Assembly (NCBI GenBank): GCA_022749755.1
Contig: CM040449.1
Span: forward strand, 15,658,363 to 15,722,362
Direction: 5' to 3'
Source of the DNA: Azadirachta indica
Lineage: Eukaryota; Streptophyta; Magnoliopsida; Sapindales; Meliaceae
DNA: 64,000 nt
Shown: piece after piece, positions 49,832 through 61,777 of the stretch
Position numbering within the stretch: the stretch's first letter is position 1
Layout: each line of letters opens with the position of its first letter
Translations under genes and position numbers: made by a program
The notes under the pieces: model-generated
The model's database searches: none
What the model was told of the DNA's origin: nothing
What the model saw: only the letters and a program-made list of their open reading frames with translations

Positions 49832-50238
49832 TAGAGGTGACAAATGGTTTGTGCTAAGCCGACACGACTCATAAAAAATAAACTTATACAAGCTTTCGGG
49901 TTGGCTAGTATGGCATACATAATAAAATGAATAAGTTCAGTTTAGTTCATGGCATTATTATTGTGCGTGCTGTGTAGACTCAACTCGTCAAAAAAGGGTC
50001 CATACTAGTTGTACAGTGCTATAAAGAGTACTTATAAATAGTAAATAGTAGATTATATATGTTAAATATTAATTATTTTTACTATTCACGGGTTAAATAA
50101 GAGGCGCAAGCTTTTTTTCTCAATCCAATATAGTATGATCACTATTTATGACGCGGCTTATAAACCTTTTTTTATTAATTCAGTCTATAAATAGTATTGT
50201 GTCGTATTCGGGCTGGTCTGTCCTTTTTGTCACCTCTA
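49832..50238. mobile_element. hAT-like MITE (407 bp)
   Basis: Its ends are inverted repeats: TAGAGGTGACAAA at the left and TTTTTGTCACCTCTA at the right (reverse complement TAGAGGTGACAAAAA). T/CAGxGGTGxCAAA is a typical hAT terminus. The flanks are CACATGTC (49824-49831) and TACATGTT (50239-50246), an 8-bp target duplication with two mismatches, as hAT transposases make. There is no ORF inside, so it is non-autonomous. It sits between the two inhibitor genes. Confidence 0.8.
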
Positions 50239-50246
50239 TACATGTT

Positions 50247-51949
50247 CGTTCCAAGGCTGCCCAACAGACTTAAAGCCTCAGTCCAGCTCAACTTGATCAT
50301 CATGTCACACACGACCACTATTGTTTATGGGTCGGGCCAGGCCTACCTTGTCCATTTGCCACCTCATAGTCTAGGCCTGTTGCCCACACGCCACCATTGT
50401 TGCCAAGCGTTTCGTCCAAGCTCCACCCACTTTAGCGGTGTCCAATTTATGTTATGTAAAGTGTATATAAATGCTCAACTTTATTATCATTATTATTTTA
50501 TTTCTTTAATAATAAATTTGAGCTATTAGTTTAGGAAAATAAGAGTATATTTGCTAATGTTTTCAATATAATATTTTTTTTAAAAAACATTAGTGGTAAT
50601 ATTTGTTAAAACGAAATTTTAAAATGAAAAACAGTGAAACTTCTTTTCTAAAATGAAAACCTTTTTAATGGTATTTCCAAAAAAAGTTATTTTCAGAAAA
50701 AAAAAAGATTATGATTAAATTTCAAATTTATTTTTGAAATGGTGAAAAATAATATATAAGATGTTGTTCTACACTTTTTAGTTGAAATTCAAAAAAATCA
50801 TTTGAAAAATTAATCTTATAAAAGAGCAACTAAACTTAATTTTGCTATATATTTTTATTTTTTTAAAATAAAAAATATTTTTTAAAATTGTATATAAACA
50901 TCTAATACATATATTAAATTTGAATTATTAGTTCAAAATTGTCATATATATTCACATGGCATTTATTTAGAGCACTCATTTTACAAGTGAATCGCATTTT
51001 ACAGTCACTATAAATTTTAGAAATACTAAAATATTTTCATACTTTTCTTAATTTAATGCTTTACAATCACATGGGTTATAAATTTTAGAATCGTTAAAAA
51101 TTTTAGAGACTCTTCTTAATTTGGTGCATTAGAATCACATCGGTTACAAGTAAATTAACTTAAAAGCTTTCACAATGAACGGTATTGAGATTTAGGAATA
51201 TTCAAAGGAATTTTTAATATAATCTTTTATACAATTTATAAATTATTTTATTAATTTTATTAAATAATTAAGATTGTATTTTACATAAATATGTATTATT
51301 ATATATATATGTATTCATTTTAATCTCAACTATAAATTTAAAGTGATCTAATAATTTAAAAATATACTATATTTCAAAGAATTACTTTAAAGAATTTCAA
51401 ACAAGTGCTTGCATAAATTCTTCCTAAATTTAATGCATTCAAATCATGTGCTTTGTTAAATTAGAATTATGTCATCAAAGCCCTAGCAATTCCAATCTAA
51501 ACAACTAATTTTTTTTTTGGTCAAAATATGGTAAATTAATTAAAACATTTTCATAATTGAGAAACTAATGGTTTTATTCTATGACTATGAGTGATTGAGT
51601 GATCCGATCCGGAAATATTACTTATTAAATAAAATTATATATTTATTTAATATTTCAATAATTATACTTTTAAATAATTAGCAGAAATATAATAATTTTA
51701 ATTTTTTAGAGTAACCAAAAATCTCACCCATAAAATATCAAACTCGTACTCTCTATTACATATTGTTCTACTATACTTAATTACCAGTGACTTAATAAAA
51801 TTAAAAATAAACATCCTAAAAATAATTAATTACCACTAATTCCCCTTTATTAAGTGGTGGAGAAAAGTACTTTTGTTTTTAAAATGATATATTATTGGTA
51901 ATTTGTTATGCTACTGCAACACTTTGAAACAGACTTGTAATTCTATCAC
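50247..51949. other. intergenic region upstream of the second inhibitor gene
   Basis: No gene was seen. The 110-codon frame at 50197-50529 begins inside the MITE end and runs through repeat-like sequence, so it is not supported. The rest is AT-rich, with a (TA)n tract near 51300. Confidence 0.5.
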
Positions 51950-51957
51950 TATAAAAG
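51950..51957 (+). promoter_or_regulatory. TATA box of the second inhibitor gene
   Basis: TATAAAAG lies 59 bp upstream of the ATG at 52009, which gives a predicted leader of about 25-30 nt. It is a canonical plant TATA box. Confidence 0.75.
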
Positions 51958-52008
51958 CAGACATGAGGAATCCTCCTAACAACTTAATTCCATTTGCAAG
52001 CAACAACA

Positions 52009-52602
52009 ATGGCTTTTCTGAATCACTTGATGGTTCTTGCAACACTTTTCTTCTTCTTCTTCTTTCTCCAATCTGTTGCTTCACCAATGTCTGCAACAAC
52101 CCATCAGAAAGTTCAATGCTGTTTGTTCCAAAAGGCTTGCAACAGAACCCATGAATACCAACATTTATGCATGAAAGTGCTTAAATCCAATCCCCAAACA
52201 GCCTCAGCTTCAACCCCATTAGCTCTTGCAAATGGTGTCCTGAAAATAGCGATGTCTGATACCATAATGACTCGCGAACGTATTAGGGTTTTGTTGACGA
52301 GCAAATACACCAAGTCCGCGTATAAAGCTGCAATGGAAGATTGCATTTATTGGTATAATGTTGCAGCTGGAGATTTCAATGTTTCAATGCGAGAGCTTAA
52401 TGAAGATCCTCCCACAGCAAACTATGATGCTATGCTTGCTGGTACCCAAACTCAATATTGCCAAAATGCATTAGCTTCTGCTAGGGTTCAAGTTCCAGAA
52501 ATTGTGACTTTGAACAAAAAGTTGATGTTCTTTAGCCTCGTTGCAGGTGCTGCTATAGATATTGTTGACATAAATCGTTCTCAAAGATTGCCTTCTTCCT
52601 GA
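52009..52602 (+). CDS. invertase/pectin-methylesterase inhibitor superfamily protein, second copy
   Basis: It is a 197-residue, intronless protein. The signal peptide is residues 1 to about 25, with a run of six phenylalanines (LFFFFFFLQSVAS). The core cysteines are C44/C54 and C112/C151; the second pair has the same spacing (39) as in the gene at 44911. Extra cysteines C37 and C38 lie just before the first pair. TANYDA (136-141) is shared with the other copy, while the C-terminal LYSDIGF motif is replaced by MFFSLVAGAAIDIVDI and a short basic tail. The in-frame opening at 51994 is TTG, not a start; the ATG at 52009 has an excellent context (ACAATGG). The family inhibits invertase or pectin methylesterase; the target is not readable. 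The two genes share a fold and strand but are strongly diverged, so any duplication is old. Confidence 0.92.
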   Translation: MAFLNHLMVLATLFFFFFFLQSVASPMSATTHQKVQCCLFQKACNRTHEYQHLCMKVLKSNPQTASASTPLALANGVLKIAMSDTIMTRERIRVLLTSKYTKSAYKAAMEDCIYWYNVAAGDFNVSMRELNEDPPTANYDAMLAGTQTQYCQNALASARVQVPEIVTLNKKLMFFSLVAGAAIDIVDINRSQRLPSS

Positions 52603-53225
52603 GAATATTGTTAGGAATATGTACAAACTGTTGTAATTTAATAGTATCTATAAAAACTAATATTGGTAAAGTTATATTTTTTTTTTTGGATTCTAGTTCT
52701 AGGTACTGCAGGAATTTTACAAGTGAAAATGGTGATTAATAATTATGTTTTAATCTAAAAATATTTTTATAAATTAAAAAATGTTTATCTATAAACAAAT
52801 ATAATAGTATAAAATTTAAACTATACAAATTGATTTATGTTTATCTAAAATATAATAATATAAAATTTAACTTATTTCATTAATAAATTATCTAAAACAT
52901 TTACAAATTTAAATATTCATGCAAATTAATTTATATTTATCTACAAATTAATTAATGTCTATCTAAGAATATAATAGTATAAAATTTAAATTATTTTACA
53001 AATAATTATTAATTTATTTTTAGAAAAATGATCTATTTTTAATTTAAATATTTGATTAATAAGTTGGCACAAAGTCAATATAAAGTCAATAGAGGCATTC
53101 ATGTAAAAGCACAAATTTTCTGTTAATAAAAAATTTATAATAATAGGGAGGTTATTGTCTATTTTTTTTCTAATAGGCGTAAAACAAGTGAAAACTTAAC
53201 AGGGATACTTGTCGATCTCCCTTAA

Positions 53226-53265
<40 letters not shown>
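53226..53265. repeat. (AAT)n microsatellite
   Basis: About 13 uninterrupted AAT units. Likely polymorphic. Confidence 0.95.
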
Positions 53266-53269
<4 letters not shown>

Positions 53270-53465
53270 TAACAAACTCAAATTAAAAACATACCTTATA
53301 TAATTTAAGGATCATATTATCAAGACAAGAACACAAAAAAAACTTAAAATTAGAGTAGACATCTACTGACTCTTCAAAATACAGATTGATATAACAATGT
53401 TATATCATTCTCACATACTCTATATTTTCAAAGAAAATAAACTACATAGATAAGACATAGAATCC

Positions 53466-53490
53466 AAAAAAAAAAAAAAAAAAAAAAAAA
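53466..53490. repeat. 25-bp poly-A tract
   Basis: An uninterrupted run of A. It could be a retroposon tail, but no retroposon body was recognised upstream. Confidence 0.9.
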
Positions 53491-54526
53491 TTAGATCAAA
53501 TTAAAATCGATAAATTCAATTATGATTTTGATTAATATTCAGTCTGATTCGGTTTTAATTTTAAAAAAAACTAAATTTTTTGTTCAGTTTCGATTTTATT
53601 CTAAAAAATTTGAACCAAATCGAAAAATAATTTTTAATATATTTTATTACCAAAACGATGTCATTTTTTTTAATATATTAGCATCAAAACGACATTATTT
53701 TGCAAAAGTTAAAAAATAATTTTTTAAAAAAACGTGAAAAATCAAACTAGACCAAGCTAGAACCAACCATTTTAGTTCAATTAAAAATCTAATTCCAATT
53801 TTAACTTTCATTTAGTTTGGTCCAATTTTAAAAGATGAAAACCTAAATTCTTTTGATACTATTTAGTTTTAGGAAACCCAAACAAAACTGGACTGTGACA
53901 ACCACTAATAAATCTATATCTACAGTGGAAAAGAAAAAAAGAAAACCAGTTAACAATTGCTGCAACAAATAAAATTCTTTCAAATCATTACAAAATAAAA
54001 AAAAATTCAATTTAAAGAATTAGCTACAAGAGAAGGAAGTTTGAAATTTCTCTACCGTTACTAATTCTGTAAATATAGCTCCAAACCACACTGATGCTTT
54101 TCCAAAGATACTTCATAATAATGAGAAATTTTGACGATGAAAGAGAGAATTGAGACCAGGAAATTTTTATGAAAAAATTTAAACTGAGAAAAAATAAACC
54201 AAACCAAACAATATTAATTCCCAAATGAAGCATTTTACTGGAACCCCAAACAAAATCTCATTTGATAACAGGTTGAATTGTAATCTAACAATGCAAATAA
54301 TTCGATCCAATAATAAACAAAGTTCGATCAAATTAAACTAAAAAGATCACAAATTAACAACTAAAACACTAGCAAAACAACTCGAAATAGCACCGAAAGC
54401 AAACACACGAAGTGAAGCAGTTTTCCCAACCTAAGTTCAAAAACAGAATGCGGCAACTCTAGTGGTGGAGGCGGATGGTGGTGGCAACAAGCATGGTGGA
54501 TGTTGACTGGGGAGCGGCGAGGGCCT

Positions 54527-55178
54527 GGCAAGAGAAAGAAAAGAAGAAGGTCTTTGGGTTTCTTTTGCTTTTAATAAATTTCATTTTAAATTATGTTAAT
54601 TAAAAAAATAAAATTAATTTATTTTAAATTATTTAATTATTGTATAATTAAAAATTTAATATCCCATGTCAGAAGTCTACCACTTTAAACCCTACAGCAA
54701 GAGGGTTTTCGTTTATTTTTATATAACAGGGAAAAATAGTTAAGTGGAAACCTATTCTGAGTAACTTGTCATTCATGCTTATTTTAATACTAAAAATATT
54801 TACAAGTTAGGGATCTATTGAAAATTTATATAGATACTATGATAGAACTATCAATGTATATGTATGTTTAAATTCGACAATTTCTACTTCCACAAATATT
54901 TCAAGAGAGAAATCTATAAACAGCAAAGCTTGAACCCTAGTAGAAACCCTTATCAAGAGGTGAGTTGTTATTAATCCAAAAATGTAAGAGCTTTTCCTTT
55001 TTTTTTTAAAAAAATTGATGAAAGTGAAAAATCATACCCTTATGATACACCAAACTCTTATTCGTTATTGTTAATAGAATAAGCATATTCCAGACTACCT
55101 GAATTACAAAAATAAAAAAATAAATATACAATTTTGGCTATGAGATTATAATAATTATTTGGTAGACTTAAATTATTA
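54527..55178 (+). repeat. repeat XY, empty copy of the Tat insertion site
   Basis: 54527-55013 matches 61281-61777 (X') at roughly 93%, and 55014-55178 matches 10494-10658 (Y') at about 90%. Here X and Y are contiguous with a single ATTGA at 55014-55018. It is therefore the uninterrupted form of the site into which the Tat element inserted in the other copy. The nature of XY itself is unknown: no ORF and no terminal repeats were seen, and the homology stops sharply on both sides. Confidence 0.85.
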
Positions 55179-57377
55179 GGTAAAGAACTAACTTTAGAAT
55201 TTAGATTTCAACATCTTCATCTTTCTACTTAGAGAAAAAAAAAAAACAAGGGTATATATGCTACTCTTGATCCCTTTTTGGCAAATTCTCGTATTTTTCA
55301 AATTTTATTTATTTGGTTAGACTTCAAATTTATTTTAATGGAATTTGATCTTAAAATAATTGTTTATATTACAACATCTTATTATATTACTTAATGAACA
55401 AATAACAAAGTAATGAAATTAGAAAGTTTTATACTAATCAAATGAAGAAGCTAAAGATTTTGTTTGATATCCAAGAGAATCTTTCTCTATAAATATTTTA
55501 TATAGAGATTTAACAACTATCATTTCTATATTTACATGACAAGAATTAAGAAATAAATCAAAATGATAATCCATATGATATATATTAGTCAATACTCTTT
55601 ATGGTATCACAATAAGTTAGATCTAATTGTCTAAAACTTAGAGTTGTTATCGTGATGATAATTTACTACTCTGAAAAGAGTATATACATCAAATATGGTT
55701 GAGAAGAGAAGAGTACAGTGATTGATCGAGTGTAAGAGGAACACAAATAAAGAAAGCAGTCATTGGCCACAACATTCATCACTATGTAAACAATAATAAT
55801 CATCAATCAAGATCACTATAATGCAATTTACAATCACCATTTCATAAGAACACTATATATGTTGTAGTTTACCTTTGGTCCTCAAATAAAACTAAAATTA
55901 CCCTTATGTTCCTATAAATACAAGGATTAAAAAAAAAAAGAATTATCTAAGCCTTTAGCAGTTATTTGTTCTTACATGTATTCTTACTATTTCTAATGGG
56001 AATCATCTAAACTTCTAATGCTAGATCCTTGAAGTTCAAGATGTATCAACTTGTAGTTCTAATGCTAAGGCATTGAGAGTAGGGTTGGTAAGAATCAAAG
56101 TTCGGGCCAATTTCATAAAAGCCTAGCCTTGACTTGGATACACTACATTTGAATTTGGCCCAACCCAGATGTGATTTGGGTTAGAATTTGACTCGGTCCA
56201 CTCTAGGTTTAGGCTGTTACAGCTCGCAATAGAGTTGTTCAAAATTTGGATTCTAGCCAACCTTATAAAAACCCAGTTTGGACTCAAATAAATTTATTAA
56301 AATTTGGGTTGAATATGTATTGCTCAGGCTAGGTCTTCAAGCCTAGACCTATAAACTATGTTATTTTATAGTTAAGATTTGACTTGGGTCTGGTCTTGAA
56401 AAATAAAAGCTAAGATTAAGCCAAGTTTGGGCTTTGTTGCCAATGCTAATTAAGGGAATGTTATAGCAAATAACTAAAGAGTGTCAGACATATAAATGTG
56501 CTTTCCTATATATGCACAAGGGTAAGTGTGCATATTTTAAAGAATAGCACAAGTACAAACTAATATTTACAAGATATGGCAAAGGACTGATCACAAGATA
56601 GTAGCAAATTACTTCACCAGTTGGAGAAACTTAAAATGAATGAACAAAGAAGTTTGAATATTATTGCAACCAAGCCTAAAAAAAAGAGGGTTAAGAATTC
56701 AATTCAACCTAACTAATCCACACAATTCAATCTAGTTCAATATGCTTTTTATTGGATTAGATGATCAGTGGATCACATGGAAATGAAAATTTTGAAATTT
56801 TATTCATAGATTTGATTGTGAATTTACATTGCCAATCTATTAAAATCCGATATAATCCTTTGAAATTAATATTATAATATTTTAAATAAAAAATTATTTA
56901 CATAATATACAATTATATATATAATTTATAAAAATATAAAATATATATACACACTTAACTAGCTTATTTCCTCTTAGCCTCCATTTTTTTTTTCCCAACT
57001 TCATACTTTGTTTATTTTCTAAATATATCAATATTTTTAATTAATGATATACTTATCATTTTTTTGTTAAATAAAATTTAATAATAATATCATGTGAAGG
57101 TTTATAAGTTCTAATAATGTATTCTTGTAGATTTGCAGTGATTATTTTTATCACCTTTTTATTCTTGATGTATTTTTAAAGAGCCCAACCTTTTTATGAA
57201 AAAAGAATCATATTATAATTATATACAATTTACTTTTCTATTATTTTATTTTGAATGGATATCCTCTGTTTGGAAGTTTAAACAAATCTATGTTATCTTT
57301 TTTTACTATCTATCTTCATAAATGAAATGTCATCAATATTAAATTATATATGTTTACTTTATTTGTATCATATCACA
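55179..57377. other. intergenic region, no gene seen
   Basis: It is AT-rich. Segment 56080-56450 repeats GGGTTxGGCCCAACCC-like wording (for example AATTTGGCCCAACCCAGATG at 56152-56171) typical of old non-autonomous transposons. No ORF with family motifs. Confidence 0.5.
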
Positions 57378-58767
57378 CACTACTACAAAGGAAAGCTTTT
57401 TGACAAAGGACCCTGTGATAGAAATGACTTTTGTCACAAAGCCCCAATATAATTCTATCAAGAATTTTTGCACTAAATTTGAAGTTTAGTTTTCGAGAAT
57501 TTTGTGACAAACTAAATCTGGAGTCTATTATTGGAAATTTTGTGACAAATGAATGTTAAAATTCTATGACATATAACTTGCGATAGAATGGCAAAAATTA
57601 TTTACCCATCAAACAATGTTGTTTGATGAGTAATTTGAGGTTCTAAAGAATAAAAATGGCATCATACTTGTTTTGTTAATGCGTATAAGTTAAATTGCTT
57701 CCTTTAGTTTTAATTTTTTTGGCCAAAAATTGAAACAACATTGTTACATATTATTTTTTTAGGTCAAAATGACATCGTTTTGGGGTTAAGACAAAACCCA
57801 AAATTGACCCCAAAATTTTCTCAATGTCCAAAAATCATTTTAAAGTCAAACTTGCTCTGACCCAAAGTCAACATTGCCCAATCTTTACTATCGCCGTCAA
57901 ATTTATAGCTTTGTTGTTGAAGCATTGGCTGCATTCCAATTGTTTCATTTGCTTTGATTTTGTATTGGACCACGTTGTCTCATATTCGAATCTTTTGATA
58001 ACAGTTGTTGAGGTTTGTTATCTAACAATTTCATTTTTGTAATTTCATCTCTTATTGAATTAATTTTACGCATTTTTGTTACTTGTAGAGTTTTATTGAT
58101 TATGTTAGGTTGTACTTGTATCTAGGTTTTAAGTCATTGGAGAAAGTTGTGGCTTGATGTTGGCACAAAGTTGTGGTTCGGTATTTGTGACGAGGTGAGT
58201 TCATTAGTATAATTCTATTTGATTCTATTAGATTTTTACTATTTCAAAGTGTTGTGGTTTGAATACTTGGAGTAAAGGTGCTTGGTGGTTGGAATATTGG
58301 GGATGTTTTGTTTGCTCATTTGAAATATTTGATGTTTATTTGTTGTGTTGTTGCTTTTAATATTATTTGCTTGTTGAGGTCTCCTAACTTGCATATGGAA
58401 TATGACAAAAATAGCATAAAAAATTGATTGGATACTATTTTTATATGATTTTCATTTGCTTATTGTGTTTTGTTGTTTTCATACGTTGGTTATGGTCTCT
58501 GTTTTGGTTCATCACATTTCATGTCGATTCTAATGATTTGTTTGCATAGTATTTGTTTTAATGTTAGAGCATAAAATAGCAATCGAACTTTTATGGTGGG
58601 GTAGGTTTTGCTATTTTATGTTTCCATAGTGAAATTAATTGACATATATAATATTTGCTGAGCAAAAGTTTCACTTATGTCAAACTAAAAACAAATAATT
58701 AAAAAAATAAAAAATTGATTATAACTATTGTTCTTTTATTTATATAGACTGTAATTGCTGAAATAAA

Positions 58768-59019
58768 CATAAAGTGATATATCTTATCTTGTGGTTATAG
58801 GACAAGAAGAGAAAGTGATTTTGAATGTATAAAACAGCGTATTTAAAATAGTAGCCAAAATGGATTTTGAATAGCAAGAAAACAATAACACATTTAATCC
58901 TGAAAATAACACACGAAGTTGTCTTAAAGTGTCATATGTGAGAAATAACTTTGAGAATAAAACTACAACTAAAATACGCCTCATACATAGACCATTTACA
59001 TCATAAAACTTAAACACAT
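58768..59019. mobile_element. ~250-bp insertion present only in CACTA copy 2
   Basis: Copy 1 reads AATAAACAAATACATAACTC without a break (12720-12739). In copy 2 about 250 bp separate AATAAACATA from CACATACATAACTC. ACATA occurs on both sides, a possible target duplication. No terminal inverted repeat or ORF on + was recognised; the 79-codon antisense frame there has no motif. It could be a MITE or SINE-like insertion. Confidence 0.5.
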
Positions 59020-59091
59020 ACATAACTCTTATTTACTCACTTTTGGTTAACTTTTCAGGCTTTTAGGTTATTAATATACTCTGGGTAAATC

Positions 59092-61280
59092 ATGGATGAA
59101 ACATGATAGATTATCAAAAACATATGAAGATTGGGTCAATAAATTTATGGCATTTGCAATGCTTCATTGTAATGACCAACAATACATTAGATGTCCATGT
59201 AAAAAGTGTGTCAATGTGATGTTTTAAACTTTTTGAGGTGTCAAAAATAATTTATTTGTTTGAAGTATTAACCAAAACTATATCAATTGGACCTGTCATG
59301 GTAAGGAAGACAGATCAACTGAGTTTCCTAACGTCTACACAGATAATGAATTTCTTACCACTATTGAAATGGTTCATAATACATTTATATTCTATAATGA
59401 TGACCTTCTACATTAAGAGACCTATTAAAGGATGCTGAAAAGCCGTTATATCCTAAATGCACAAAATACACCAAATTATCTAAGTTGGTTAAATTATACA
59501 ATGTTAAAGGCAAATGTGGGTGGTCAAATAATTCATACATGCTTTCCTATTTTACGGATATTCTACCATCAAAAAATTTATTGCCTACTTTCATTAATAA
59601 GGCAAAAAAGCAAATGAGTGCATTAGGCATAAGTTATAAAAAAATTCTTGATTGTCTCAATGACTGTGTTTTGCATAGAAAGGAATATAAACATTTGTTT
59701 GAATGTATTTTGTATGGATAGTTAAGATGTAAAAAATCTAGTAATGCCATAGGGAAAAAATCAAATGCAGTGGAAGCAAATGTGTTGTGGTATTTTTCCA
59801 TCATTCCAAGGTTAAGACTCATGTTCCAATTTTTACAAACTACAAAGTTTATGACTTGGTGTACAAATGAGAGGGAAAAAGATGGCATGCTTCGCCATCC
59901 TATTGACTCTATATCATAACAATTAGTGGATAGGATAAGGCCTGAGTTTATAAAAGAAACTAGAAATATTCGGCTTACACTTTCAGTTGATAGGATTATG
60001 ATAGGATTAATCCTTATAGTTCACTAAGTAGTAAGTATAGTTGTTGTCCTACTTTGCTTGTTGTTTACAATTTTCCACTATATCTGTGTATGAAGAAAAA
60101 GTTTATGCTTTTGTCTTTATTGATATTGAATTCGTGTGTCAACTGGGCAATGATATTGATATATATCTTGCCACATTAATAGATGACTTGAAAAAATTTG
60201 CAAGATGTACAAGTTGAGGCAAATGATGCATCTAAGGAAAAATTGTTTACCTTGTGAGTTATTCTAATGTAGACAATTAGTGATTTTCATGCACATGGCA
60301 ACTTGTCGGGAATTATAGTGAAGGGTTGCTATACATGCCCAATATTTGGTGCAAGCACGAATTCATGTCATTTAAAACACTCCAAAAAATTGTTTACATG
60401 GGTCATTGTCGTTCTCTTTCACACGAGCATCCATTTCAAAGGCAAAAGAAAGCCATCAATAATGAGCAAGACTTTAGATCCCCTATATATCTTTAAGTGG
60501 AAAAGAAATTTTAGAGAGGATGAATGGTATTCACTATACTTATGGAAAGAACAAGCATATAAAGAAGAGGAAAATGGATTGTGGGAATGTGGACAAATGT
60601 TTTTTTAAAAAATCAATATTCTTTTAATCAGCTATATTGGAAACATCTACTAGTCTACCATCAACTTGATGTCATACGAATTGAGAAAAACGTATATGAG
60701 AACATTTATAAAACTTTGTTAAACTTTTCTGGACAAGACCAAGGATAGGCTAAAGACAAGATTATATTTAGTTATGTAAAGGTAAGGACTGAATTGGCAC
60801 CTAAAAGAGGTCAATAAGCATATATCTCTACCTCTAGCAAGTTACACTTTAAGTATAAATGATAGAAAGATGTTTTGTGAAATATTAACTAGCTTAAAGG
60901 TTCCAAAAGGTTATTGTTATAATTTTTCAAACCTTATATCTATGGAAAATTTGAAGATTTAAAGGCTTAAAATCACATGATTATTATGTCTTGATGCAAC
61001 AATTACTACCCTTGCCAATACAAGTGGTTTTATAAAAGAATGTTAGATTTGCAATTATTAAATTGTGTTTTTTCTTCAATTCATTATACACTATGTTGAT
61101 TGATCCTAAAAGTTAAGCTATATAGACCGATTTATTTAAGGTGGATGTACCCTTGTGAAAGGTACATAAAAGTTCTTAAGGATTATGTGTGTAATTGTAA
61201 CTAGCCAAAAGGCCACATTGACAAGTGCTACATCATTGAGGAAGCAATGAATTTTTGTGCAAAATATTTACATAGTCTTC
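59092..61280 (+). pseudogene. CACTA transposase pseudogene, copy 2, truncated
   Basis: The same domains as in copy 1 can be read: DRLSKTYEDWVNKFMAFAM with CPCKKCVN, then Transposase_21 pieces (YTKLSKLVKLYNVKGKCG, LWYFSIIPRL, VKGCYTCPIF) and part of DUF4218 (WMYPCERYIKVLKDY). It shares with copy 1 the missing base after the first codons and the TAA in place of a conserved W codon. It also lacks about 110 bp near 61108 that in copy 1 encode the YFPPTMFDIRIHL segment, and it is cut off at 61280. Confidence 0.88.
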
Positions 61281-61777
61281 AAGAGAAAGAAAAGAAGAAG
61301 GTAACTTTTAGGTATGGGGTTTCTTTTTACTTCTAATATATTTCATTTTAAATTATGTTAATTAAAAAAATTTAATTTATTTTAAATTGTTTAATTATTG
61401 TATAAGTAAAAATTTAATATGCCACATCAGAAGTCTACCACTTTTAAAGTTAACAGCAAAAGGGTTTTTGTTTATTGTTATCTAACAGGGAAAAATAGGT
61501 AAGTGGAAACCTATTAGGAGTTACTTGTCATTCTTACTTATTTTAATACTAAAAATATTTACAAGTTAGGGATCTACTGAAAATTTATATAGATACTATG
61601 ATAGAACTATCAATGTATATGTACATTTAAATTTGACAATTGCTACTTCCATAAATATTTAAAGAGAGAAATTTATAAACAACAAAACTTGAACCCTAGT
61701 AGAAACCCTTATCAAGAGGTGAGTTGTTATTAAACCAAAAATGTTAGAGCTTTTTCTTTTTTTTAAAAAAAAATTAA
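61281..61777 (+). repeat. flank repeat X' (left side of the Tat insertion site)
   Basis: It is about 93% identical to 54527-55013. It ends in ATTAA (61773-61777), the left target duplication (one mismatch from ATTGA at 10494). It joins CACTA copy 2 at AAGAGAAAGAAAAG, with only the short AAG shared between the two sources. Confidence 0.88.

Larger units (their letters stand above)
52603..54526. other. intergenic region with simple repeats, no gene seen
   Basis: It is AT-rich and holds the (AAT)n and poly-A tracts listed separately. Segment 53500-53900 has recurrent TTCGGTTTT / AACCAAA wording, typical of degenerate transposon-derived sequence. A G-rich patch at 54465-54525 (GGTGGAGGCGGATGGTGG) is out of character with the surroundings and ends where repeat XY begins; it has no supported ORF. 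Confidence 0.5.
57378..61280 (+). mobile_element. CACTA (En/Spm) transposon copy 2, 3' part missing
   Basis: The 5' terminus is CACTACTACAAAGG at 57378. Subterminal TTTTGTGACAAA motifs recur at 57430-57560. From 58192 onward it parallels copy 1 (from 12139) at roughly 90% identity up to ACATAGTCTTCAAG at 61280, where it stops abruptly at repeat X'. Everything from DUF4216 to the 3' end is absent. Same orientation as copy 1. Confidence 0.9.

Noticed and set aside
50197..50529. 110-codon open frame
   Set aside because: Starts inside the hAT-like MITE terminus and runs across its target duplication; composition is not protein-like.
51903..52154. 83-codon frame overlapping the start of the second inhibitor gene
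   Set aside because: Different frame, overlaps the TATA box and signal peptide, no family motif.
54465..54526. G-rich patch as a coding exon
   Set aside because: GGTGG-type repetition gives glycine- or valine-rich chance frames, without start, stop or splice support.
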